A stretch of DNA of 64,000 nucleotides from Bog-473 sp963766995. GTDB lineage: Bacteria; Actinomycetota; Acidimicrobiia; Acidimicrobiales; RAAP-2. Shown here one piece after another: positions 36,016 to 45,647 of the stretch. The stretch lies in assembly GCA_963766995.1 (NCBI GenBank), contig CAVYCE010000003.1:744001-808000 (forward strand). Reading direction: 5' to 3'. Under the pieces are notes generated by a model. It saw nothing but the letters and a program-made list of their open reading frames with translations. It was not told the DNA's origin and made no database searches. Position numbers and translations under genes: made by a program. Position 1 is the stretch's first letter, and each line of letters opens with the position of its first letter.

Positions 36016-36908
36016 AGTGCCGGCGCAGCCTCCGTCCAAGGGGCCATGTCCAGGAACGGGTAACGAGCGGCAACGCCGTGCAGCGTTGTTTCGTTCCAGT
36101 AGGGATGGCCCGGCTGAGGGAACCCAAGCACCGTCAACTGCCGCACGTTGGTGTGCTGCATGAAGACATGCCAGGCCATGTCCTCGGCTTTGCCGGGCCA
36201 CACCTGCGAGCCCAGCCAATCGGTGGCCGTTGGTTTGTAGGAGACATGCAGCATGAAACGGGCACCGCCCAGTTGCGTCATCCGAACGCCGCGGTGGTAG
36301 ACATCCGGCCGGTACACCAGGATGGAGCCGGCCTTGCCGTTGGCCGGTACCTCCGCCTCGTAGAGGTGGGCATAGTCGTTGGGATTCAGGTACGAGCGTT
36401 CCACCGGAATGTCCGTAGTCAATGTTCGACTCACCATTCGTGTGGCTGCGGTTTCCGGCGTGACATCACTGAGGTAGATGAACAGTTCAATTTGCTGGTA
36501 GCCCACCTCGGGCCGAGGTACGACGAGGGTGTGGTTGCCGTAGTCGACGTGAAGAAGCTGCTCGTCTTCGAGCGCACCTCCCCCGTACTTGGCGCTGACC
36601 ATGCCCTGGTACAACCGGATATCGGTGAGCTCGAGAAACTCCTCGGCCAGACCGATGATCCGGTCGTGTAGTACCAGGGCGTTGAGCGCGCCATCTTCGA
36701 AGGGGAACGTCGGGATGACCGAATGGGAATCGACCCGGAACGGCTGATTCCGTGCGGGATCGACGTCGTTGGCGAACTCTTGAGCCGTCGGGAAGAGGGC
36801 CGGTAGCGCGCGTTGGGCCGCCGCCACATCCTCGGCGGGGAGAAGATCTTCAATGACGCACCAGCCGTCTTCCTGCCAGCGTTCCTTGGGGCTGCGAGTG
36901 TCGGCCAT
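36012..36908 (-). CDS. Phytanoyl-CoA dioxygenase (PhyH)-family Fe(II)/2-oxoglutarate oxygenase
   Basis: A 298-residue non-haem iron oxygenase. The iron-binding pair is visible as LLHVDYGNHT (H-x-D) and the distal His in DVYHRGVRMTQLGG, with the following Arg probably binding 2-oxoglutarate. The N-terminal WQEDGWCVIEDLLPAEDV is the usual PhyH lead-in. The family hydroxylates fatty acyl-CoA, sugars, amino acids or secondary metabolites, so substrate is open. The start ATG 36908 overlaps the GH5 stop as TGATG, and its own stop overlaps the GH13 start. Being locked between two glycosidases suggests a glycolipid or glycoside as substrate, but that is inference. Confidence 0.87.
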   Translation of the reverse strand: MADTRSPKERWQEDGWCVIEDLLPAEDVAAAQRALPALFPTAQEFANDVDPARNQPFRVDSHSVIPTFPFEDGALNALVLHDRIIGLAEEFLELTDIRLYQGMVSAKYGGGALEDEQLLHVDYGNHTLVVPRPEVGYQQIELFIYLSDVTPETAATRMVSRTLTTDIPVERSYLNPNDYAHLYEAEVPANGKAGSILVYRPDVYHRGVRMTQLGGARFMLHVSYKPTATDWLGSQVWPGKAEDMAWHVFMQHTNVRQLTVLGFPQPGHPYWNETTLHGVAARYPFLDMAPWTEAAPAL

Positions 36909-38302
36909 CAGTTGCCAACCGTCCGCGCTTGGCAGTGCACCGTCAGTGTCACATTCGAACCGCTGGGCGTGGTGACACCCAGGAAGTCGTTACCTTCCGG
37001 AGTGACGGCGGCCGTGCCCCCCGTTATCCGGACCACTGGGGCGCATGTGGCTGGGTATGACACCAAGGTCTCTCCCCCATTGGAGTGCCACGACAAGGTC
37101 ATGGTCTGAGCGCCCGTGACGATGGAGGATGGCGTCCCAGCAATGGCGAATGGCGTGATGCGGGTTATCTCCGCTCCGATACCTTTATTCGGGCCACTCA
37201 GCGAGGAATCGAATGACCAGTAGGCCGATCCCAGCATGAAGGCATCCTGTTCGGTGAGGTCATCATCCACATAGGCGTATGGCTGATACGACACGGCTGG
37301 ATTGATAGCACCCCATTCGCCCAACCAGATGGCCGCATTGATGCGCTTGGCCACTAAGAAGTCAAGAAAGAGATCGGGCACAAACTGATCTGGTCCGGCC
37401 AGATCAAACACCCCAACATTGGCGTCCACATTGAGCGAGACGGCACCGTACTGGTGGGGTTCGTAAACGAGACGGGACAATCCGATCGGGGAAAGGAACT
37501 GTGACGCCCCATTGACCAATCCATTGAGGTCGGACGGCTCCACGAAGAGCAGCGCTCCGGGATCGACCTGGCGGAGCTGGCTTCCGACCGAACGGTAGAA
37601 AGGCGCCAGATAATCCTTTTCGAACAATTCATTGGGAATGAGACCGGGGCCAGGCTCGTTCAGAATGTCGTACCCCAACAAAAAGCTCGGGTGATCCAAC
37701 GCCTTGGCCACCTCTACCCAGGCCTGGGCGAAATCAGACTGGAGCACCGTGCTGTGCCAAAACGTGTTCTGGGCCACGAGGACGTCGGCCTCTTGCAGCG
37801 CCACATTGCTGGGCGGCGTGGACGGGCAGTTGGGTACCGTCCACAGCGGCATGCCGAGACCGCCAAAACATGACGCCCAGATGTACTGGTGCATATCAAT
37901 CACGACCTTGAGCCCGGCCGTGCCGGCCCAATCGACAATCTGCACCGCACGATTGATCGCCATTTGATCGAAGTGGCCGGGGGTGGGTTCAATCAGTGCC
38001 CAGGCGATCGGGATGCGCACCACGGTGACGCCATCAGCCCGCATGGCGGCGAAGTCAGCCTCGTCGTAGGGCAGCGCCCTGTTGGTGGGTGTGTACTCGG
38101 CTCCCGACACGTCCACCCCTCGCAAGAAGAGGTCTCGGCCTTGGGCGTCAGTGATCCACAGCCCGTTGGTCGAGTAGCGAGGACCCGACAAGGACGCCGC
38201 CTGGCTCGCCGACGAGGCGACCAGGGTGCTGGCCAAGGAGACAAGGGTGGCCAGGCCCACCGCAATGAGGGTCCGCCGGGTGCCGCGCCACATGCTGGTC
38301 AT
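36908..38302 (-). CDS. Secreted GH5 glycosidase, endoglycoceramidase-like
   Basis: A 464-residue exported enzyme. A signal peptide (MTSMWRGTRRTLIAVG..., site near SSASQAAS) precedes a GH5 barrel. Family marks are FLRGVDVSGAEY, VVIDMHQYIWASCFGG, GMPLWTVPNCPS, the acid/base Glu in GYDILNEPGPGL, the YEPHQYG histidine and the nucleophile Glu in IWLGEWGAI. The D-x-HQ and FW...LQ...AW pattern resembles endoglycoceramidases, which release the glycan from glycosphingolipids, more than cellulases. A C-terminal beta domain with two Cys (TCAPVV, VHCQAR) follows. First gene of a three-gene operon; the only exported member. Confidence 0.85.
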   Translation of the reverse strand: MTSMWRGTRRTLIAVGLATLVSLASTLVASSASQAASLSGPRYSTNGLWITDAQGRDLFLRGVDVSGAEYTPTNRALPYDEADFAAMRADGVTVVRIPIAWALIEPTPGHFDQMAINRAVQIVDWAGTAGLKVVIDMHQYIWASCFGGLGMPLWTVPNCPSTPPSNVALQEADVLVAQNTFWHSTVLQSDFAQAWVEVAKALDHPSFLLGYDILNEPGPGLIPNELFEKDYLAPFYRSVGSQLRQVDPGALLFVEPSDLNGLVNGASQFLSPIGLSRLVYEPHQYGAVSLNVDANVGVFDLAGPDQFVPDLFLDFLVAKRINAAIWLGEWGAINPAVSYQPYAYVDDDLTEQDAFMLGSAYWSFDSSLSGPNKGIGAEITRITPFAIAGTPSSIVTGAQTMTLSWHSNGGETLVSYPATCAPVVRITGGTAAVTPEGNDFLGVTTPSGSNVTLTVHCQARTVGN

Positions 38303-38344
38303 CGGAAGCAGGTTACGACGCCTTCAGTTCGAATACGGCACGGG

Positions 38345-40025
38345 TCAGCCCCGAACGAGTGGCTTGTAGCGGATCCGGTGCGGCGTGTCGGCGTCCACGC
38401 CCAGACGCCGCTTCCGATCGGCCTCGTAGTCGCTGAAGTTCCCCTCCCACCAGCGCACGTCCGACTCACCCTCGAAGGCCAGAATGTGGGTGGCGATCCG
38501 ATCCAGAAACCATCGATCGTGGCTGATGACGACGGCACAACCGGGGAACCCGAGCAGAGCGTCCTCGAGGGCACGCAACGTGTCGACATCGAGGTCGTTG
38601 GTGGGTTCGTCGAGCAAGAGGACATTCCCACCGCTCTTTAACACCTTGGCCAGTTGTACTCGATTGCGCTCACCACCCGAGAGCTGACCCACCTGCTTCT
38701 GTTGATCACTTCCCTTGAAACCGAAGCTGGCCACATATGCCCTGGCGTGCAGCTCTCGATTCCCCACCACAATGCGATCGACACCGCCGGTGATCTCGTC
38801 AAACACGGTGGCACCGCCTTCGAGATTCTCCCGAGACTGGTCGACGTAGGCCAAGACGACCGACGCGCCGATCTCGAGCGCGCCTTCGTCCGGCTTGTCC
38901 TCGCCGACGATCATTCTGAACAGGGTGGTCTTGCCGGCGCCATTGGGCCCGATCACCCCGACGATGCCTCCGGGCGGCAAGAGGAAGGACAGCCCGTCAA
39001 TCAGCAGTCGATCCCCGAAGCCCTTGACTCAGCGCGTTGCCATCTACAACTTGATCACCGAGACGCGGGCCGGGCGGGATACTGATTTCGACCTTGTCGG
39101 CCCGGCGTTCGGCCGCCTCGGCCTCCGCCACCAGGTCGTTGTAGGCGGTGATGCGGGCCTTGCCCTTGCTCTGCCGGGCGCGGGGTGACATTTGGATCCA
39201 CTCCAGTTCGCGCTGCAGGGCCTGCTCGCGGGAATGATCAGCTTTTTCCTCGCCAGCCAGCCGGGCCTGCTTCTGCTCCAACCACGACGAGTAGTTGCCT
39301 TCCCATGGGATGCCGGCTCCACGATCGAGCTCGAGAATCCAACCGGCCACGTTGTCCAGGAAATAGCGATCGTGGGTGACGGCGACCACGGTGCCGGGGT
39401 AGTCCTGAAGGGTGCGCTCCAGCCAGGCCACGGACTCGGCATCGAGGTGGTTGGTGGGCTCGTCGAGCAACAGAAGGTCAGGCTTCGAGAGAAGCAGTCG
39501 GCACAGCGCCACCCGACGGCGCTCGCCGCCGGAGAGCGTCGTGACGTCTGCATCGCCGGGAGGGAGACGGAGCGCGTCCATGGCGATCTCGAATGTCCTC
39601 TCCAGGTCCCAAGCCCCCGCGGCATCGATCTTGGACTGCAGATCGGCCTGCTCGGCCAGCAACGCGTCGAAGTCGGCGTCGGGCTCGGCAAACCCGGCGC
39701 ATACCTCGTTGAAACGGTCGAGCAGTCCTTTGACCTCGCCCACCCCGTCGGCCACATTGCCAGCGACGTCTTTGTTGGGGTCCAACTCGGGCTCCTGTGC
39801 CAGGAATCCCACGGTAAATCCTGGGGTCAGGTGTGCCTCCCCGCTGAATCCGTCATCGAGGCCGGCCATGATCTGGAGCAGCGACGACTTTCCAGCACCG
39901 TTCGAGCCGATGACACCGATTTTGGCGCCCGGATAGAAGGACAGGTTGATACCCTTCAACACCTCCCGATCGGGTGGGTAGAACCGCTTCAAGTTGCGCA
40001 TGGTGTAAATGAACTGGGCCGGCAT
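38345..40025 (-). CDS. ettA: Energy-dependent translational throttle protein EttA (one frameshift)
   Basis: An ABC-F ATPase, about 559 residues when corrected, that binds the ribosomal E site and gates translation according to ATP level. The first ATPase has GVIGSNGAGKSSLLQ, LSGGERRRVALCRLLL and LLLLDEPTNHLD, followed by the arm/linker PGTVVAVTHDRYFLDNV and KARQ-rich linker. The second has GVIGPNGAGKTTLFRMI, LSGGERNRVQLAKVL and LLLDEPTNDLD. One extra base near 39026 breaks the join: removing it restores ALSKGFGDRLLIDGLSF, the expected EttA sequence. A sequencing indel is likely, since both halves are perfectly conserved. Confidence 0.9.
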
Positions 40026-40195
40026 GGCGACCAGTGTGCCTCAGACGGTGACCACCCACAGACAGTCACGGCATTCGGTGTTCCTTCGCAGGCACGACCT
40101 GCATCCACTTGTCGTCGTCCAAGAGACGCACGCCTCCTACCCGGCAGATAGACATACCCACGACGGCTCGACCTCATTGACTGGAGTGCCTCGCC

Positions 40196-41017
40196 ATGAA
40201 GCTCATCACCCTGGGAACCGGAAGTCCGCTGCCCGATCCAAATCGGGCGGGACCATCGACCTTGGTCCGAACGCTCAGCGGAGACTTCCTCTTCGACTGC
40301 GGACGGGGTGTGCTCATGCGCTGTGCGGCGGCCGGCACCGGCCCGCTCACGCTCCACACGGTATTGATCACACATCTCCACAGCGACCACATCACGGATT
40401 TCAACGACATCGTGACGATGCGCTGGGCCATGTCGCCCACGGAACAGCCGCTGCGCGTCATCGGACCAGAGGGCACCACCCGGATGGTGGAGCGCACGCT
40501 GGCCATGCTGGAAGACGACATTGGCTATCGGATCGCCCACCACGATGACCTCAACTGGCGTCCATCATGTGACGTAACGGAGGTCTCCGATGGGGTGGCC
40601 TTCGACGACGGAGTGGTTCGAATCATTGCGGCGCCGACCGAGCACGCACCCGTGCGACCCACGGTGGGTTACAGAGTGGAGTCAGAAGGACATTCGATCG
40701 TCATTGCCGGTGACACGATTCCCTGCGAGAGCCTCGATCGCCTGGTGGCCGACGCCGATGTCTATGTCCAGACGGTGATCCGCCGATCACTAGTCGAGGC
40801 CATCCCCTCACCACGGCTGCAGGACATTCTCGGCTACCACTCCAGCGTGCAGGATGCCGCGGCGACCGCGACCAAAGGCAACGCATCAACCCTGGTGTTG
40901 ACCCATCTGGTGCCCGCACCATGGCCAGGCACCGAAGACGAGTGGGCCGAGGAGGCTCGAACGATCTTCGATGGCAACGTCATTGTCGCCGCTGATCTCT
41001 TCGAACTGGAGTTGTAA
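40196..41017 (+). CDS. MBL-fold metallohydrolase, RNase Z-like
   Basis: A 273-residue metallo-beta-lactamase fold enzyme. It begins MKLITLGTGSPLPDPNRAG, has the metal motif LITHLHSDHITDFN, and later HSIVIAGDTIPCESL and LVLTHLVPAP with further metal ligands. The pattern is close to RNase Z and the arylsulfatase/phosphodiesterase branch, but the RNase Z exosite is missing, so tRNA processing is not assured. The start is ATG 40196, divergent from ettA with a 170-base gap in which I see no clear signal. It precedes the small SnoaL-like gene by 52 bases. Confidence 0.85.
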   Translation: MKLITLGTGSPLPDPNRAGPSTLVRTLSGDFLFDCGRGVLMRCAAAGTGPLTLHTVLITHLHSDHITDFNDIVTMRWAMSPTEQPLRVIGPEGTTRMVERTLAMLEDDIGYRIAHHDDLNWRPSCDVTEVSDGVAFDDGVVRIIAAPTEHAPVRPTVGYRVESEGHSIVIAGDTIPCESLDRLVADADVYVQTVIRRSLVEAIPSPRLQDILGYHSSVQDAAATATKGNASTLVLTHLVPAPWPGTEDEWAEEARTIFDGNVIVAADLFELEL

Positions 41018-41069
41018 TGGCTCGAGGCTCATTGGATATGGTGCGCCTGCACCCACCATGGAGGTCATC

Positions 41070-41483
41070 GTGTCGGACAACCTGAGAATTCTGGCCCAGT
41101 ACAGCGAAGCCATGGAGTCTGGTGACACCGAGGCCGTCTACGCCTTTTGGGCTCCGGAATTCCACAGCCATGTGACGACGCGAGTGGCGCCCGAACGTGT
41201 CGGTGAAGACGTCCGCGGCGAGGAGCAGAAGTGGTGGAAAATGGCCCGAGCGGCCTTTCCCGACATGACGTTCTCGGTCAACCTCATCATCGAATCCGAT
41301 GACCTGGTGGTCTCCAATTGGACCGTGCAGGGCACCCACACAGGCGAACCCTTCTACGACGTGCCGCCTTCGGGTGAGCCGGTCGCCATCAACGGCACGG
41401 CCATCGTGCGCATGAAGGATGGGCTCATCACCGAGCACTGGGGCGGCCCCCACTGCCAAATGGGTCTCGGCCTCATTCGCTGA
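41070..41483 (+). CDS. SnoaL/NTF2-like polyketide-cyclase-fold protein
   Basis: A 137-residue protein of the SnoaL/NTF2-like cone fold: ILAQYSEAMESGDTEAVYAFWAPEFHSH, WWKMARAAFPDMTFSVNLIIE, VSNWTVQGTHTGEPF and GLITEHWGG, the usual order. Members range from isomerases and cyclases to binding proteins, and the substrate cannot be told. I prefer GTG 41070: the sequence GGAGG lies 5 bases before it, whereas ATG 41058 has no ribosome site and would be inside that motif. It probably shares a transcript with the MBL gene upstream. It ends 21 bases before the convergent acyl-CoA synthetase end. Confidence 0.8.
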   Translation: MSDNLRILAQYSEAMESGDTEAVYAFWAPEFHSHVTTRVAPERVGEDVRGEEQKWWKMARAAFPDMTFSVNLIIESDDLVVSNWTVQGTHTGEPFYDVPPSGEPVAINGTAIVRMKDGLITEHWGGPHCQMGLGLIR

Positions 41484-41504
41484 TTCTCAATTCAATGCCC
41501 TGCC

Positions 41505-42956
41505 TCAAGCGGAGGCGATCCGCTCCTCGCGCAGGCTGCTGCGGCGCACTTTTCCAGCTTCGTTCCGCAGGGGCTGGTCAGTGAACTCCATGGTCCTCGG
41601 CACCTTGTAACGAGCGACCCGCTCGCCCACGAACTCGAGTAGTTCCGCAGGCGTGACTGCCTCGAGATCAGCTTCAACAATGGCGTGCACAATGTTGCCC
41701 AGGTCGTCATCTGGTAGGCCGATCACCGCCACCGAGTGCACCAGCGGGTGCTCCTGAAAGGCTGCTTCGACCTCGGCCGGATAGACGTTCGCTCCACCGG
41801 TCAGGATCATGTCCTGTACTCGGTCGCCCAGGTACAGATACCCTTCGGCATCAAGCCACCCGTTATCTCCGAGCGACTCCCAGCCTCCCTCGCGAGTGCG
41901 GGCCGTGGCGCCGACATATCGATACGTGGGATTTTCCCGTATTGACCGCAGCCATACTTCGCCCTCTTCTCCCACGCCGAGCTCATTGCCATCGGCATCG
42001 CAGATCGAGACCGTGCCCTCGGTGGGCCGGCCTACCGAACCACGATGAGCGAGCCATTCCGGACCGGTGATGATGGTGGCGGCCTGTGCTTCGGTCCCGG
42101 CGTAGAGCTCGAAGATCCGTTCTGCGCCCACCCAGTCAATCCACACCTGCTTCAGCCATTCCGGGCACGGTTCGGCTAAGTGCCAGAAGGAACGCACGGA
42201 CGACAAGTCGTAACTCTCCCTGGTCTCCTCTGGAAGGCGCCAAATTCGCTTCATCATGGTGGGCACCAGGTACACAGTGTCGCCGCGATAACGGTCGATG
42301 GCGGCCAACGTGGCCTCAGCATCGAACCGAGGCAACACGACGACGTGGCTGCCGGCCAACCAGGCTGAGCAGGACCACACGATGGGACCGTTGTGATAAA
42401 GCGGCGCCGGCACAATCATGCAACCATCCACTACTCCAAAGAGTGGCGGCGCATCGAGGTCATAGCTGCTGGGATCACCCGAGACGATCAACTTCGGCCG
42501 ACCGGTCGATCCTCCTGACGTCGGTGCCTTCCACGCTGGTGACGTGACGTCCGGCAGTTCCGTGTCCGAAATCTCTTCGTCGGACACATACCCAATGGGC
42601 AGCGCTCGGCGCCCCTCGCACAGATCTGGCGGCACGCCAATCACCGCCGTCGGATTGGCAAGTTCCAGAATGGCTGCCAATTCTCGCTCGGGCAGCTTCG
42701 CCGAAATCACTTGTGGAGTGGCTCCGATCTTCCAACAGGCCGCCACCGTCACGAACCAGTCGATGGAGTTGGGCAGCGCCACGGTGACCATGTCGCCCAC
42801 ACCAACTCCCCCAGCAGCCAAATCACGGCCCAACCGGTTGGACGCAGCATCTATCTCGGCTCTGGTGATGTTCTGGTCGCCACACGTGATGGCCAAACGC
42901 TGAGGGTCCTGCTGGGCCAAAGAGCTCAAGCGTCGGCTGTACGAGAGAATGTTCAC
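41505..42956 (-). CDS. AMP-dependent acyl-CoA synthetase (ANL superfamily)
   Basis: A 483-residue adenylate-forming ligase that activates a carboxylic acid as acyl-AMP and then acyl-CoA. Motifs: the P-loop-like TSGGSTGRPKLIVSG, the adenine-binding FELYAGTEAQ, DNGWLDAEGYLYLGDRVQDMI and the C-terminal hinge with the catalytic-Lys region NEAGKVRRSSL. The start is GTG 42956 rather than the TTG 30 bases earlier. It lies downstream of the SDR gene on the same strand, 59 bases apart, a pairing common in lipid or aromatic-acid metabolism. The substrate is not predictable. Confidence 0.88.
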   Translation of the reverse strand: MNILSYSRRLSSLAQQDPQRLAITCGDQNITRAEIDAASNRLGRDLAAGGVGVGDMVTVALPNSIDWFVTVAACWKIGATPQVISAKLPERELAAILELANPTAVIGVPPDLCEGRRALPIGYVSDEEISDTELPDVTSPAWKAPTSGGSTGRPKLIVSGDPSSYDLDAPPLFGVVDGCMIVPAPLYHNGPIVWSCSAWLAGSHVVVLPRFDAEATLAAIDRYRGDTVYLVPTMMKRIWRLPEETRESYDLSSVRSFWHLAEPCPEWLKQVWIDWVGAERIFELYAGTEAQAATIITGPEWLAHRGSVGRPTEGTVSICDADGNELGVGEEGEVWLRSIRENPTYRYVGATARTREGGWESLGDNGWLDAEGYLYLGDRVQDMILTGGANVYPAEVEAAFQEHPLVHSVAVIGLPDDDLGNIVHAIVEADLEAVTPAELLEFVGERVARYKVPRTMEFTDQPLRNEAGKVRRSSLREERIASA

Positions 42957-43015
42957 GCCGAGCAGCGTATTGCCCTTCAGCGGCAATCGGTGGACCTATG
43001 GCAACGAACCTTGGC

Positions 43016-43829
43016 TCAATCCACTCCCAAACTGCTCTTGGCCGCGGCCTGGAACAGCCGGAACGGCAGCAGCCGTTTGGCCATCAGGCCCACACGCTCA
43101 TCAGCCTTGCCTACCGAGACGCGAACGTGGGGGTCTTGATGAGCTGAGCACTTTGCGCACCGCCACTGCCACCCCGCTGGGTGCGGCACCGTTGATCTCA
43201 TCTCGCTCCATGAGTGTGACTGCCTTCTTTAACGCGGCGTCGTACGTCCCCTCCGCATCGAGATTCGCCGTCATTCTTCGACTGGCCGTGAAGTCCGTCG
43301 CAAAGTTGCCCGGCTCCACCAGCGTCACCGAAATGCCGAAGGGCGCCACCTCGTAGGCCAACGATTCTCCCAGACCTTCCAGTGCAAACTTGCTGGCGCT
43401 GTAGAACGCTTGGAACGGAATGCCGATCACTCCGCCGATCGAACTCATGAGCACAATGCGCCCGGACTGTTGTGCCCTCATGGTTGGCAGCACGCTTTGC
43501 ACCAGGCGTACCGCGCCCCAAAAGTTCGTTTCAACCTGAGCCTTGGCCTCACCGAGATCGGTGAATTCAACGGGCCCGGCCAATCCCCACCCGGCACACG
43601 CAACGAGTGCGTCGATCCGACCGTGTCGCTGGATTACCTCACTCACACCGTCTTGGACAGAGCGGTCGTCATCCACATCCATGACCAGACCGTCCCAGCC
43701 CCCTGACGACGTGCCTCGACGACTGGCGCCGACGACGGTCCAGTCCGCGGCACCCAGCTCATCAGCGCAGGCCAACCCCAGCCCAGCCGATGCTCCAGTA
43801 ATGAGCGCGACCTTTGGGTCCTCTGCCAC
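43016..43829 (-). CDS. Short-chain dehydrogenase/reductase (frameshift near the C-terminus)
   Basis: An SDR of about 270 residues when corrected. The cofactor motif is LITGASAGLGLACADEL. NAG is replaced by CAG in ALVACAGWGLAGP; the catalytic triad is seen as LMSSIGGVIG (Ser) and YSASKFALEGL (Tyr, Lys). GTG 43829 has AGAGGAGA 6 bases before it. One extra base in the run of five Gs at 43129-43133 throws the tail out; corrected, it continues as RPHVRVSVGKADERVGLMAKRLLPF, an expected SDR end. A homopolymer indel suggests sequencing error. Upstream partner of the acyl-CoA synthetase. Confidence 0.85.
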
Positions 43830-44035
43830 CGCTTCTCCTCTCACCGATGATCCGAATGACACTACGCACCTGGATCATGACGAGCCTGAGGGGCGGCACA
43901 TCAGGTCACGAGACAGACCTGGAAACCTGCCAGAGGTTCAGGCGACACCAAGCTGAGCACTCGACTTCCGCCATGATCAGCGTACCCCGACAGGGGGGTC
44001 TTGCCGCAAGCGACCGAACCGTGCTCATCATGATT

Positions 44036-44056
44036 CCCTCGAAACATGCACGAGGG
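44036..44056. promoter_or_regulatory. Inverted repeat upstream of the FAD monooxygenase gene
   Basis: CCCTCG (44036-44041) and CGAGGG (44051-44056) form a perfect 6-base inverted repeat with a 9-base spacer, about 30 bases before the GTG of the FAD monooxygenase and in the 256-base gap to the SDR gene. It could be an operator or a small hairpin in the leader. No adjacent regulator gene is seen. The rest of this gap shows nothing I recognise. Confidence 0.35.
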
Positions 44057-44085
44057 TTGACGCAAATGAAAGCTGGAGGGGTGAA

Positions 44086-45588
44086 GTGGACGCAGTGACA
44101 TCGACGACCGCAAGCACGGGGATTGGGACATTCGACCACGCTGTGGTGATCGCTGGTGGAGGACCGTCCGGGATGATGCTGGCGGGCGAGCTGGCACTGG
44201 CCGGAGTCGACGCCGTCGTTGTTGAACCGCGACCCAGCCAGGACCTCGACAGTTCTCGTTCAGGTGGACTCCACTCCCGCACCATTGAGGTATTGGATCA
44301 ACGCGGCATCGCCGACCGCTTCCTGGAGGCAGGGCAGGCAATGCAGGTGCAGGCCTACGGCACCATCCCCTTGGACATCAGCGACTTCCCCACCCGTCAC
44401 AACTACGGGCTGGCCCTGTGGCAGAGGTACTTCGAGCCCATATTGGCCGCATGGGTCGAAGAGCTCGGTGTGACGGTCATGCGCGAACACATGGTTACTG
44501 GCTTCATGCAGGAAGACACCGGCATCACGGTCGAACTCTCAGACGGTCAATCGCTCCGAGCCCAGTACCTCGTCGGATGTGACGGTGGACGCAGCGTGGT
44601 GAGAAGGATTGCTGGCATTGAGTTCCGCGGGTGGGACCCAACGACGTATTGGTTAATCGCCGAAGTGGAGACGAACGAAGAACCGGCGTTCGGCTTGCGG
44701 CCTGGTGGTGGCATCGGTCGGGTGGAAGAAAGCGGTCTGGTACGAGTCGTTTTGACCGAACCCGGTGGCGAGCGCTCCGAGGATCCGACACTGGAGCACG
44801 TCCGCCGCGCGCTCATTGCTGCGGATGGCACTGACTACGGGGTGCACTCTCCAGCCTGGATATCCCGATTCACCGATATGACTCGTCAGGCCGTGTCATA
44901 TCGCCAGGGACGAGTGCTCCTTGCTGGTGATGCGGCGCACGTGCATGCCCCGGCCGGCGGCCAGGGGCTCAATATCGGTGTACAGGATGCCGTCAATCTC
45001 GGGTGGAAGCTGGCCCAGGTGGTCAAAGGCGTGTCGCCGGCATCGCTGCTGGACACGTATCACTCTGAGCGCCACCCAGTTGGTGCTCGTGTGCTGCAAA
45101 ACACCATGGCGCAGATTGCGCTCCGGTCCACCGATGACCGGACCCTGGCTCTGCTCGAAACCATGAGACAACTGCTCGGCATGGACCAGCCCCGCCAGTA
45201 TTTGGCCGGGATGCTTTCCGGCCTCGATGTCCACTACGACCTCGGAGAGGGACATCCGCTGCTCGGCCGACGCATGCCAGACCTCGACCTCGAAACGGCT
45301 GAAGGGCCACGCCGCGTGTTCTCGCTTCTCCATGCCGCTTTACCGGTGCTCCTCAACCTCGGTGAGCCAGAAACATTCGACATCACGCCGTGGTCGAACC
45401 GAGTCCAATACTGCAAAGCCACGTACGCGGGCACATGGGAGCTACCGGTTCTCGGCGAGGTCACCCCTCCAGTGGCAATGCTGATCCGTCCGGATGGCTA
45501 TGTCGCCTGGGTGGGAGACCCTTCGGATCCCCATCTTCCCGACACGATCTCTTCCTGGTTCGGTGCACCCACAGACACCCCTGACTAA
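44086..45588 (+). CDS. FAD-dependent aromatic monooxygenase (PheA/TfdB type)
   Basis: A 500-residue class A flavoprotein hydroxylase. FAD-binding motif VVIAGGGPSGMMLAGEL at residues 20-36; DG motif YLVGCDGGRSVVRR; GD motif VLLAGDAAHVHAPAGGQGLN. The last 120 residues form the thioredoxin-like C-terminal domain (GEGHPLLGRRMPDLDLE, AMLIRPDGYVAW) found in phenol and polyketide hydroxylases. They use NADPH and oxygen to hydroxylate aromatic rings. GTG 44086 lies behind GGAGGGG. Its neighbours are not an obvious ring-cleavage pathway, so the natural substrate is open; a small inverted repeat sits upstream. Confidence 0.9.
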   Translation: MDAVTSTTASTGIGTFDHAVVIAGGGPSGMMLAGELALAGVDAVVVEPRPSQDLDSSRSGGLHSRTIEVLDQRGIADRFLEAGQAMQVQAYGTIPLDISDFPTRHNYGLALWQRYFEPILAAWVEELGVTVMREHMVTGFMQEDTGITVELSDGQSLRAQYLVGCDGGRSVVRRIAGIEFRGWDPTTYWLIAEVETNEEPAFGLRPGGGIGRVEESGLVRVVLTEPGGERSEDPTLEHVRRALIAADGTDYGVHSPAWISRFTDMTRQAVSYRQGRVLLAGDAAHVHAPAGGQGLNIGVQDAVNLGWKLAQVVKGVSPASLLDTYHSERHPVGARVLQNTMAQIALRSTDDRTLALLETMRQLLGMDQPRQYLAGMLSGLDVHYDLGEGHPLLGRRMPDLDLETAEGPRRVFSLLHAALPVLLNLGEPETFDITPWSNRVQYCKATYAGTWELPVLGEVTPPVAMLIRPDGYVAWVGDPSDPHLPDTISSWFGAPTDTPD

Positions 45589-45647
45589 CGAAGTGGCCTC
45601 TCCATCCTGAGTCAGCGAACGACACGAAGGAGTGCCAGCTACGGGTA

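Noticed and set aside
43984..43999. CCCC-gaca-GGGG hairpin as a terminator
   Set aside because: It has no following T-run and sits in the gap between divergent genes, where no transcript would be expected to end.
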